IMG/VR virus record: IMGVR_UViG_3300047509_000176
Location: 1 to 42,959 of that record
Length of the DNA: 42,959 nt
Direction: 5' to 3' (one strand)
Origin: a virus
In this document: positions 37,365 to 42,959 of the stretch, in pieces
Position numbering within the stretch: position 1 is the stretch's first letter
Layout of the letters: every line of letters begins with the position of its first letter
Position numbers and translations under genes: made by a program
The notes under the pieces: model-generated
Told to the model about the DNA's origin: nothing
Seen by the model: only the letters and a program-made list of their open reading frames with translations
The model's database searches: none

Positions 37365-38117
37365 TCATGTGAAACAAAACGCCGTATTGCACCCGGCATC
37401 CTCGCCAACGGAACCGTCCGCGAAGGCGACCTGGTCCAAAGGGACGCAGGACATGTGGAGGTAGAAGTACGGGTCGACCGCACGCATCTCCCGCTCGAGC
37501 TGGACCGCCGCCGCGAAGTCCGCCGGCCAATTTTGCTTCATGTCGAGCCACTCCTCGTCGCCGGCGTTCGGGCACATCCAGCACGCCGAGCGCGGAGGTC
37601 GCGGCCAGCCGAGAGCCTCGAGCAGAGCCAGACAGCCGCGGCGACGCAAGCGGAGCTCCCAAACGATTGGGTAGTAGTGCTGAATCCAGCCTCGGTGCGG
37701 CCGGCGGACGCGGCGCATCTCGTCGAGCGAAATCCCGAACCAGAGCCGGCACGTCTTCACGCCGACGGATCGGAGCCATCGCTCGATGACGTCACGCTTC
37801 CACGTTCCCGAGCAATAGTTCGAGAGCTTCCCTTTGACGTCGAGCGTGGTAAAGCCTGGGAGCAGCGGCGAACTCTCGATGTCGAACAGTTGGACCCGTG
37901 TGAACGCATCGCTGCGGACCCGCTCGATACACACGCCGGCGAATTTCAATCGTGGGTAGAGTTCGGCGTCGAAGTATTCCCACGTTGCGGACCGCTCGCG
38001 CCCGGTGTCGACGATGATGGCCAGATCTGGACGCGGAAGTTTGCCGGAACAGATCGCCGCGCCAATCGCAGCGCTCTGCGTCCCGCCGCCGCAACACCAC
38101 ACTTGAGCGTCGATCAC
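37365..38117 (-). CDS. PP-loop ATPase, PAPS-reductase-like, 250 aa
   Basis: The N-terminus VWCCGGGTQSAAIGAAI (6-22) holds the PP-loop. IIVDTGRERSATWEYF, SNYCSGTWKRDVIERWL, WFGISLDEMRR and CWMCPN follow, as in phage 3'-phosphoadenosine-phosphosulfate reductase-like proteins of the adenine-nucleotide alpha-hydrolase family. Such proteins activate a substrate with ATP, sometimes for sulfur transfer; the substrate here is unknown. GTG at 38117 follows AAGGTGCCGGC, and its start region is repeated at 38777..38793. Confidence 0.82.
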   Translation of the reverse strand: MIDAQVWCCGGGTQSAAIGAAICSGKLPRPDLAIIVDTGRERSATWEYFDAELYPRLKFAGVCIERVRSDAFTRVQLFDIESSPLLPGFTTLDVKGKLSNYCSGTWKRDVIERWLRSVGVKTCRLWFGISLDEMRRVRRPHRGWIQHYYPIVWELRLRRRGCLALLEALGWPRPPRSACWMCPNAGDEEWLDMKQNWPADFAAAVQLEREMRAVDPYFYLHMSCVPLDQVAFADGSVGEDAGCNTAFCFT

Positions 38118-38129
38118 GCCGGCACCTTC
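38113..38129. repeat. 17-bp repeated stop/start junction, copy 1 (copy 2 at 38777..38793)
   Basis: GAAGGTGCCGGCGTGAT on the minus strand is identical at 38113..38129 and 38777..38793. Both times it ends one protein in KVPA-stop and starts the next with GTG, through a GTGA overlap. The gene pairs on either side are otherwise unrelated. Confidence 0.75.
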
Positions 38130-38326
38130 CCTCGCTCCATCCGAACGTTCGCGATTCCGCCGGCGTAAAGGTGCGGACCCGTGTAGCCAGCCTCCGCCTC
38201 GAGCCGAAGAACCAGAGCGTCGACCTTTCGCAAACATCCGCGACAGGTCGCACGGTCGCCGCCGTTCAACACGGTGTTCACCCGGAGCTTCCTACAGAGA
38301 GCGCAGCGTCGCCGTGGTCGCTTCAC
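38114..38326 (-). CDS. Small zinc-binding protein, 70 aa
   Basis: CALCRKLRVNTVLNGGDRATCRGC (9-31) forms a Cys4 ribbon between basic arms, and the rest is helical. AAGGAGCCGAC precedes the GTG at 38326. It overlaps both neighbours by GTGA. Its last residues (RGKVPA) recur as AEKVPA at the end of the 76-aa protein at 38778..39008. Confidence 0.68.
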   Translation of the reverse strand: MKRPRRRCALCRKLRVNTVLNGGDRATCRGCLRKVDALVLRLEAEAGYTGPHLYAGGIANVRMERGKVPA

Positions 38327-38781
38327 GTCGGCTCCTTCGCAAAGAGCAGTTTGCCGCGCCGGATTTCGCGGACAAATTGCCATCCGGCCTTCAGGAAACA
38401 GAAGCCGGGAACAGGAACGCCGCGGCGTTTCAAGACGCAAATCTTCGCCGGGTCGATGTAGGTGTAGACCCGAGCCGGCCCCCACTTCTCGAAGGCCCAC
38501 GCCTCGGCCTCGAGGATGATCTCGCTCGCACGCCGGCGGGATTCGTTGCGGAACAGCGCGCAGTTGTAGCCGAGTTGCCCGTCCATCCGCTTGTCGGGAT
38601 CGGGAAACATCCAGACCCACAGCACGGAGCCTTCGGAGTTTCGGAGCACGAGCTTTCTGCCGGAGTAACTGAACTGCCGAGCTCCCACCGTGCGCCGCGA
38701 ATAGTGCCGGTCAGCGAGCGCCGACATTTCGATGTCCATATGCGACGTCCACATCAGACGGTCGTGGAACGGGAGCATCAC
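38323..38781 (-). CDS. Conserved-looking phage protein, possibly GNAT-like, 152 aa
   Basis: ALADRHYSRRTVGARQFSYS, WMFPDP, LFRNESRRRASEIILEAEAW, VYTYIDPAKICVLKRRGVPV and FCFLKAGWQF give the pattern N-S..L...A......G....ID......G..F...GW, like GNAT-type folds including Mom-like modification proteins. The match is tentative. GTG at 38781 overlaps the previous stop; ATG at 38778 is an alternative. Confidence 0.55.
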   Translation of the reverse strand: MMLPFHDRLMWTSHMDIEMSALADRHYSRRTVGARQFSYSGRKLVLRNSEGSVLWVWMFPDPDKRMDGQLGYNCALFRNESRRRASEIILEAEAWAFEKWGPARVYTYIDPAKICVLKRRGVPVPGFCFLKAGWQFVREIRRGKLLFAKEPT

Positions 38782-38793
38782 GCCGGCACCTTC
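38777..38793. repeat. 17-bp repeated stop/start junction, copy 2
   Basis: Identical to 38113..38129. Here it joins the 76-aa gene to the GNAT-like gene. Confidence 0.75.
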
Positions 38794-39008
38794 TCGGCCG
38801 CCCACTTGGCCCGGATCTCTGGCGGGTAGCTCTCGCACCGACCGCCCGGAAATACGTGGTAGAGATTCGAATCGAACGCGCACACCGCCCAGATCGGCCG
38901 GTACGCAATCACCGCGAACGTCCGCGCTTCCCCGAGTGACTGGAACCCCCACGGCGCTTTGCGCGTCGACGGCGGATTCATCTTCACGTTGGCGATGTTC
39001 CAGATCAT
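38778..39008 (-). CDS. Hypothetical protein, 76 aa
   Basis: Unrecognised. A beta-type pattern (ARTFAVIAYRPIWAVCAFDS) and PPEIRAKWAAEKVPA at the end. The ATG at 39008 shares ATGA with the sigma-like HTH gene. Upstream in-frame sequence is an antisense-like shadow. Confidence 0.62.
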   Translation of the reverse strand: MIWNIANVKMNPPSTRKAPWGFQSLGEARTFAVIAYRPIWAVCAFDSNLYHVFPGGRCESYPPEIRAKWAAEKVPA

Positions 39009-39217
39009 GCGAGAAAGTCCTTCGAGTCCGCGAGTTCGCGGAGCTGACGGATCTCCGCCTTCTTGCGTCGGAGCTTTCGGATCGCCCTGCAATAAACCAT
39101 CCACGCGCCGCCGCTTGTGATGCCGAGCGCGCGCCCAATTTCCGTGAACGTCATGCAGCCATCGTGGTCGTACGGCTCATCGTTCTTGAGCCGCAATTTC
39201 CCGTCGCCTTTCTTCAT
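39005..39217 (-). CDS. Sigma region 4-like helix-turn-helix protein, 70 aa
   Basis: CMTFTEIGRALGITSGGAWM followed by VYCRAIRKLRRKKAEIRQLR is a short sigma-70 region-4-like helix-turn-helix. GGAGGTGACGGC precedes the ATG at 39217. Without other sigma domains it is probably a small transcription modulator. Confidence 0.72.
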   Translation of the reverse strand: MKKGDGKLRLKNDEPYDHDGCMTFTEIGRALGITSGGAWMVYCRAIRKLRRKKAEIRQLRELADSKDFLA

Positions 39218-39480
39218 GCCGTCACCTCCGGCGGGAATGCCCGCTTGCCCTTCCGGTGCTGCACCGTCTGCGACTCGACGAACTCCGCGAGATCGCGGAG
39301 ACAGTCCTGCTCGAAGATCGTCTGCGACTCGGGATAGAACGCGTACCCTCTCCACGGACCGAACCAGTACACGACCCCGAGATGCGCCGGCGGGGTTCGC
39401 AGACTCCAGACGTGCCACAGATCGGTCTTCCGTCCCCGCCGGCGCGGCTCCTCGAGTTGGAAACTGACCCACTTCGCCAT
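39214..39480 (-). CDS. Hypothetical phage protein, 88 aa
   Basis: Tryptophan- and tyrosine-rich strands (LWHVWSLRTPPAHLGVVYWF, YAFYPESQTIFEQDCLRDLA) suggest a small beta domain with a helix. GGAGGAG precedes GTG/ATG at 39483/39480; ATG spacing is better. It follows the tyrosine recombinase directly. Confidence 0.65.
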   Translation of the reverse strand: MAKWVSFQLEEPRRRGRKTDLWHVWSLRTPPAHLGVVYWFGPWRGYAFYPESQTIFEQDCLRDLAEFVESQTVQHRKGKRAFPPEVTA

Positions 39481-39492
39481 CACTCCTCCGCG

Positions 39493-40668
39493 TCAGTGAC
39501 CTCGCCGGCCGGGATGTGAGACTCGACGCGTTCCGCGTCCGCCGGCTCTTTCCGCGCTGGCTTCTTCTTGCCCGCCTTCTTTTTCTTCGCCGGGTTCCCG
39601 GACTTGCCCTTCTTTTTTTTCTTCACTTCGTGTTTCCTCCTTTTTGTTGACCCTCTCCACCGCCGACTGCCGGCTGTCCGGCGCGAGGTGTGCGTACTTC
39701 ATGGTCATGGTGATGGACTTGTGCCCCAGAAGTTCCTGCACCGTCCGAATGTCGACACCGTTCATGACCAGGCGCGAAGCGAACGTGTGCCGGAGATCGT
39801 GCCAGCGGAAATTCTTGACGCCGGCTTTCTTCGCGGCGTCCTCGAGCCATCGCCGCGAGTCGCGCTTGAGGCCTTCACGAGCATCGGGAGAGACGTGCGT
39901 CTTTGTGCCGGTGATCGCCTGCAGTTTGCGGAGAGCAGCGCACGCTGCAGAATTCGCTTTGACTTGCCGCCTCCCGGTTTTTCCGTGGACCGTCAGGTCC
40001 GCCTGCTCCGTGCCGTCCGGCGTGGTTCCGAATACAACGTTCTGCCACTCCAGCCAGAACTGCTCGCCGCGGCGCATGCCGGTGTTGATCGCCAGGTCGA
40101 GCTCCATCTCGTGGGAGTCGGCCACGAGAGCGTCGCGGATCTGCTTCTCCTCGTCGCCATTCAGCCATCGGAGCCGCGACTCGTTCTCCTTGTAGCGTTT
40201 GACCTTGGACATCGGGTTGACACCGATGCGGCCGGCGAGGACGGCGAACTTGTAGATCGAAGAGATGAGCGCGTGAAAGCGGTTCACCGTCGAGCCGCTC
40301 ACTCTGCGCTTGAAGTGCGCGAGCGTTTCCTCGATGCGCGCCGGCGTCAGCCGGTCGGCCGGAAGATTGCCGATGAGTGGGAGGAGCTGCTGCAGTCGCT
40401 CGTTGTCGGTTTCGTAAGATGTGGGAGCGAGCCGGAGTTTCTTCCGTGCCATCGCGGCCTTCGCGAGTTCTCGAAACGTGAGCCTCGCGCCGGCACGAGG
40501 CGGGATGTAGCGTCCCTCTTTGACCTCGAGCCGGCGCCGGCCGAGAGCATCAAGTGCAGCGGAGCGCCGGCCGGCTTTCTCGCGGTGACGCTTGCCCTCG
40601 CCGTCACAGTAGGAAATCCACCACACTCCGCTGCTCGGGGGACGCTCGAAGATGCCACGGATCGGCAT
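39493..40668 (-). CDS. Tyrosine recombinase (phage integrase family), 391 aa
   Basis: An N-terminal Arm-like segment, a SAM-like core-binding domain (about 64-150) and a catalytic domain with a complete set: Arg199 in TGMRRGE, Lys230, His290 and Arg293 in WHDLRHTFASRL, His316 in LGHKSIT and Tyr325 in KYAHLAP. A Lys/Glu-rich tail (about 340-391) is unusual. ATG at 40668 begins MPIRGIFERPPSSGVWW, typical of such integrases. It is a second site-specific recombinase in this prophage, far from both attachment cores, so its target is not evident. Confidence 0.92.
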   Translation of the reverse strand: MPIRGIFERPPSSGVWWISYCDGEGKRHREKAGRRSAALDALGRRRLEVKEGRYIPPRAGARLTFRELAKAAMARKKLRLAPTSYETDNERLQQLLPLIGNLPADRLTPARIEETLAHFKRRVSGSTVNRFHALISSIYKFAVLAGRIGVNPMSKVKRYKENESRLRWLNGDEEKQIRDALVADSHEMELDLAINTGMRRGEQFWLEWQNVVFGTTPDGTEQADLTVHGKTGRRQVKANSAACAALRKLQAITGTKTHVSPDAREGLKRDSRRWLEDAAKKAGVKNFRWHDLRHTFASRLVMNGVDIRTVQELLGHKSITMTMKYAHLAPDSRQSAVERVNKKEETRSEEKKEGQVREPGEEKEGGQEEASAERAGGRGTRRVSHPGRRGH

Positions 40669-40673
40669 AAGGC

Positions 40674-41420
40674 CTAGCTGATGACGGGGACTTTCGTCTG
40701 CTGACCATCGAGCCACGCCTTGATCGCCGCGACGGCCGCGAGTTTCCATCGACCGCCGTCGCCTTCGAACAGTGCGAGCAGTGGCGAGCCACTCTCACCC
40801 TCGTACTTGGCTCGGAAAACAAACTGTGAAAGCACCTGGTCGATTTCAGCGAACGTGCGATATGGCGCGAGGTTGACCATCGGCTTCAGGACCGTCTCGG
40901 CCTTCAAGGAAATGCCCTGTTTGACCGCGACGCGCTGCGCGAATCCGTCGTCGACGTTTTCGCTGGTGTGTTCCGCGGTGATCTTTGACGCGATGCCGAG
41001 CACGTAATCCAGATCGTGAGCGAAGTCGCCGGCCGCGGTTTCAACCTTCACGCGTTGGAAGTGCTGCTGGAGCGCAATGACGAATGCCTCCGGCCTGTGC
41101 CACACGCCGAACTTGAACGTCTCAATCTGCGGGTATTTCGCCATCGCCCACACGCGGAGATGGCCGTATGCGTCGTGCGCGTTCTGAATGAGTTCCACTT
41201 CGGTCGGCGAAGCGACGCGGAGAAAAACGGCCTCCGGTTTGAGATCGTCAAATCCCTCGAAGATGAGGTCCACCAGACCCTGCAGCGTGGAGCACGTGAT
41301 CACGGTGGGAACCGGCGGGTAAATCAGGTGCAGATTCTTGTCGGTATACTCGAGGTCCCCGTGCTCCGAGATGTTCGGCGGCGCGAGGGAGAGAATTTTT
41401 TCGATAGCTTCTTTGATCAT
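40674..41420 (-). CDS. Early-region phage protein, 248 aa
   Basis: Segments LHLIYPPVPTVITCSTLQGL, VDLIFEGFDD, then FKFGVWHRPEAFVIALQQHF and MVNLAPYRTFAEIDQVLSQF, then LLALFEGDGGRWKLAAVAAI, are in a style I associate with proteins beside recombination and replication genes. I cannot name the family. AAAGGACGCGC precedes the ATG. It directly precedes the tyrosine recombinase. Confidence 0.65.
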   Translation of the reverse strand: MIKEAIEKILSLAPPNISEHGDLEYTDKNLHLIYPPVPTVITCSTLQGLVDLIFEGFDDLKPEAVFLRVASPTEVELIQNAHDAYGHLRVWAMAKYPQIETFKFGVWHRPEAFVIALQQHFQRVKVETAAGDFAHDLDYVLGIASKITAEHTSENVDDGFAQRVAVKQGISLKAETVLKPMVNLAPYRTFAEIDQVLSQFVFRAKYEGESGSPLLALFEGDGGRWKLAAVAAIKAWLDGQQTKVPVIS

Positions 41421-41456
41421 GCGCGTCCTTTCCGTTCTGAATTTGAACTCCCTGGC

Positions 41457-41795
41457 CTAACTCGGTTTCTCGCCGGCGGCCGCGGACTTCCCGTCGAACA
41501 GCCGGATCTGCTGCGGATCGTGCGCGATGGCCACGAGCGTCGTGCCGCGCCGGTGTAGGAAGACCGTGCCTTTCACCGCGGTCGTTGGCACCGTCTTCGA
41601 CTTGCAGGCGAACGTCACCTGCGCGCCGGAGCGGTCCTCGAACGGCTCGAGCGTGAACTCCAAAGTGATTTTGCGTTTCGACTCCGGGTCGGTGTTGACG
41701 TCGCCGATGTTCTCGAGGACCTCAGCGAACTCCCGCTGAAAGCGTTCCTCGACCGCGCCGCCGCAAAGATTGCTGAGAGTGACTGCCTCGTCCAT
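41457..41795 (-). CDS. Phage protein of the 'replication terminator' annotation group, 112 aa
   Basis: LSNLCGGAVEERFQREFAEV, LENIGDVNTDPESKRKITLE and TVPTTAVKGTVFLHRR follow the pattern of a widespread small phage protein often named replication terminator protein; that name is unproven. AGGAGGAAGTC precedes the ATG. It probably acts early, with the 248-aa gene after it. Confidence 0.65.
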   Translation of the reverse strand: MDEAVTLSNLCGGAVEERFQREFAEVLENIGDVNTDPESKRKITLEFTLEPFEDRSGAQVTFACKSKTVPTTAVKGTVFLHRRGTTLVAIAHDPQQIRLFDGKSAAAGEKPS

Positions 41796-41845
41796 GACTT
41801 CCTCCTCTGCTCGAACTGGTGGTGATGGTGGACCGCAGCGTGGTT

Positions 41846-42163
41846 TTAAGCGCGCGCGAGTTTGGGTTTCGGTTTCAGTTTCAAGGAGCGCGGTCGGTAG
41901 CGCTTGTGGCCGACTTCGCGAAAGTGCTGAAGGATGTCCTCGATGGTGAGCTCGAGCTTGCGCTCTTTGGCGAGCTCCAAAACCTTGATCATGTTGGACG
42001 GATGCGGAGACGCGGAACCGTCAATCCAGTGCCAGATTGCGGAGGAGCCAACAAACCCGAGCCGGCGCGCGAGCTCCTCTACGCCGTACTCGCGAAGGAA
42101 TCGGTCGAACTTCGATTTCTCGTACGTTTTCCCGTACGGACCGCAGCACGATTTTCTCGCCAT
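41846..42163 (-). CDS. Helix-turn-helix regulator (Cro/XRE-like), 105 aa
   Basis: FDRFLREYGVEELARRLGFV followed by GSSAIWHWIDGSASPHPSNM is a helix-turn-helix in the Cro/C1 style, then a helical part and a Lys/Pro-rich basic tail. AGGAGGTTCG precedes the ATG at 42163, and paired repeats lie just upstream. It is transcribed with the early genes, so a Cro-like or early activator role is possible; it does not look like a CI repressor. Confidence 0.68.
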   Translation of the reverse strand: MARKSCCGPYGKTYEKSKFDRFLREYGVEELARRLGFVGSSAIWHWIDGSASPHPSNMIKVLELAKERKLELTIEDILQHFREVGHKRYRPRSLKLKPKPKLARA

Positions 42164-42181
42164 CGAACCTCCTGAAGTTTC

Positions 42182-42227
42182 GGCAGACGGTTTTTCGGGG
42201 ACGGTCTGCCAGCGGCCCACTCGTGGG
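42182..42227. promoter_or_regulatory. Two inverted repeats before the HTH gene
   Basis: GGCAGAC (42182..42188) pairs with GTCTGCC (42204..42210), extendable by two bases past one mismatch. CCCAC (42216..42220) pairs with GTGGG (42223..42227). They lie between the stop of the 80-aa gene and the ribosome binding site of the HTH gene, suiting an operator or transcript stem-loop. Confidence 0.45.
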
Positions 42228-42234
42228 GGTTAAC

Positions 42235-42477
42235 TTAGGCGCCGGCTGCCGACGCTGCCGGTGTGTTGGCGACCACTGCGGCCGCGAGCGCATCGGCGTG
42301 AGCCTTCAGGTCCGCAGACAGCGCAACAAGTTTCGCCCTGTCGGCTGGCGAGAGACTCGTCGCCGCCGCGATAGCAGCATCGAACCGCGCTGCGGTCCCG
42401 TTCACCAGCAAGGTCGCGGAATCCTCAGCGTCCTCGTTGGCCTTGACCTGTGCGGCCAGATCGTCGATTTCCTTCAT
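42235..42477 (-). CDS. Small helical protein, first gene of the early operon, 80 aa
   Basis: MKEIDDLAAQVKANEDAEDS is followed by an Ala-rich coiled-coil body with LSPADRAKLVALSADLKAHA. No family recognised. AAGGAG precedes the ATG at 42477. Upstream (42478..42622) is non-coding phage DNA next to attR. Confidence 0.68.
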   Translation of the reverse strand: MKEIDDLAAQVKANEDAEDSATLLVNGTAARFDAAIAAATSLSPADRAKLVALSADLKAHADALAAAVVANTPAASAAGA

Positions 42478-42588
42478 GGTTTCTCCTTCCGAGCATGGAT
42501 TTAACTGCAACAAAGTCCGCCGCCCTTGTGGTCCCTGAACACACCAATCCACGCGTGTTTTCAGAGATTTAGGGGAAGCCAGAGACGG

Positions 42589-42959
42589 TCAGGAGGGGGT
42601 GTAGCTATATCGAAACCCGCTGCCGAGCGGGCTGTACGCTACGAAAGCGATGCCCAGTTCGCGCGTGGTGGGGAGAATTTCGTCCTCGGGGTCGCGTGTC
42701 CATAGGGAATACTCGGTTTCGAGCGCGGCAATAGGATGGGCGTTGTGGGCACGGCGAATCGTTTCCGCGGAGGCTTCGGACAAACCGATAAATCTGATTT
42801 TTCCTTCGTGGACAAGCTCGGCGAGCGCGCCAACGGTTTCTTCAATCGGCGTTTTGGGATCGACGCGATGCTGATAGTACAAATCGATGACCTCGACACC
42901 GAGACGCTTCAGGCTGGCGTCGCAGGAGGCACGGACGTAAGCACGAGTCCCGTTGACAC
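42589..42959 (-). pseudogene. Aldo/keto reductase, 5' part, truncated by prophage insertion
   Basis: From the window edge, the minus strand reads [80 protein letters not shown] and VAYSPLG. This is a clear NADP-dependent aldo/keto reductase with the active-site His in YYQHRVDP. After the core it reads 11 phage codons ([10 protein letters not shown] and stop at 42589). The start of the gene lies beyond the window. A truncated barrel lacking its C-terminal third is unlikely to be active. Confidence 0.93.
42623..42630. other. attR: attR core (8 bp, CCGAGCGG)
   Basis: Matches the core at 182..189. Reading minus, the host AKR codons AGC CCG CTC GG join phage DNA here, and at attL phage codons CGC TCG G join host codons. 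Reconstructed attB is AKR coding DNA (SPLGRGFLTG), and reconstructed attP is inside the integrase coding frame. Confidence 0.88.

Larger units (their letters stand above)
182..42630. mobile_element. Complete siphovirus prophage, attL to attR
   Basis: The element is bounded by two copies of the 8-bp core CCGAGCGG (182..189 and 42623..42630). A serine integrase lies directly inside the left end. A full set of packaging, head, tail, lysis, early and recombination genes lies between. Outside both cores, the sequence encodes two halves of one aldo/keto reductase, and they rejoin in frame when the element is removed. One core copy plus the interior gives 42,441 bp. Terminase, capsid, tape measure and integrase are intact, so the prophage looks potentially inducible. 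The only damaged gene seen inside is the secreted cargo protein near 25.1 kb. Confidence 0.95.

Noticed and set aside
37333-37368. 11-codon frame MKPWHRQWHWL overlapping the PP-loop gene stop by ATGA
   Set aside because: Too short to judge and no ribosome binding site of its own beyond coupling; the Trp/His pattern arises from a short TGGCAC repeat.
1-42959. tRNA, rRNA, CRISPR array, insertion sequence
   Set aside because: I scanned for cloverleaf-like stems with a CCA or TTCGA-type arm, regular spaced repeats and transposase motifs, and saw none that hold. The integration target is a protein gene, not a tRNA gene.

Overview
The window holds one complete, dense temperate siphovirus prophage of about 42.4 kb (182..42622 plus the second copy of an 8-bp core at 42623..42630). 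It is inserted in a bacterial aldo/keto reductase gene. The 5' part of that gene lies at the right edge (minus strand) and the 3' part at the left edge. Joining the two at the shared core CCGAGCGG restores an unbroken AKR reading frame, so both attachment sites can be placed to the base. The DNA is GC-rich with strong AGGAGG-type ribosome binding sites and GTG/TTG starts. The host looks like a high-GC Gram-negative bacterium; the secreted cargo gene is reminiscent of Acidobacteriota, but that is a weak inference.

Layout. Every gene but one is on the minus strand, so transcription runs right to left. From right to left: (1) 42477-39000, small early genes, an HTH protein, a 'replication terminator'-type protein, a tyrosine recombinase and a sigma-like HTH protein. 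(2) 39008-31842, a tightly overlapping accessory and replication region: PP-loop (PAPS-reductase-like) protein, GIY-YIG nuclease, many zinc-ribbon proteins, ASCH-like protein, VRR-NUC nuclease, winged-helix replication protein and small membrane proteins. (3) 31675-27450, a minor-tail-Z-like protein, two proteins sharing an NGE-type C-terminal signature, a possible packaging-site region, and terminase small and large subunits. (4) 27449-25080, a cargo cassette: a plus-strand ribbon-helix-helix gene, a membrane-anchored NlpC/P60-like peptidase, small proteins and a frameshifted secreted protein. (5) 24878-18534, lambda-type head genes in lambda order: gpW-like connector, portal, a fused prohead protease-major capsid protein, FII-like and U-like completion proteins and the tail tube. 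(6) 18414-4363, the tail: G/GT chaperones with a -1 slippery site, tape measure, distal tail proteins, a BR0599 protein, an HNH-like homing-type endonuclease, a J-like tip protein and two fibre-like proteins. (7) 4341-2093, the lysis cassette: coiled-coil membrane protein, GH19 endolysin and several small membrane proteins. (8) 1875-168, a small gene and the large serine integrase beside attL, with its own promoter and a structured leader.

How it fits together. Terminase, portal and capsid build and fill a lambda/HK97-type head. The tube, chaperones and tape measure build a long non-contractile tail. The serine integrase sits next to attL and is the likely integration enzyme. Its last codons overlap the attachment core, so integration replaces its C-terminus: the lysogen form ends in GEVF, while the predicted free-phage form ends in a 20-residue tail. 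A second recombinase of the tyrosine family lies near the other end. No classical CI-type repressor was recognised. No tRNA, rRNA or CRISPR array was seen, and no gene-free stretch exceeds 300 bases.
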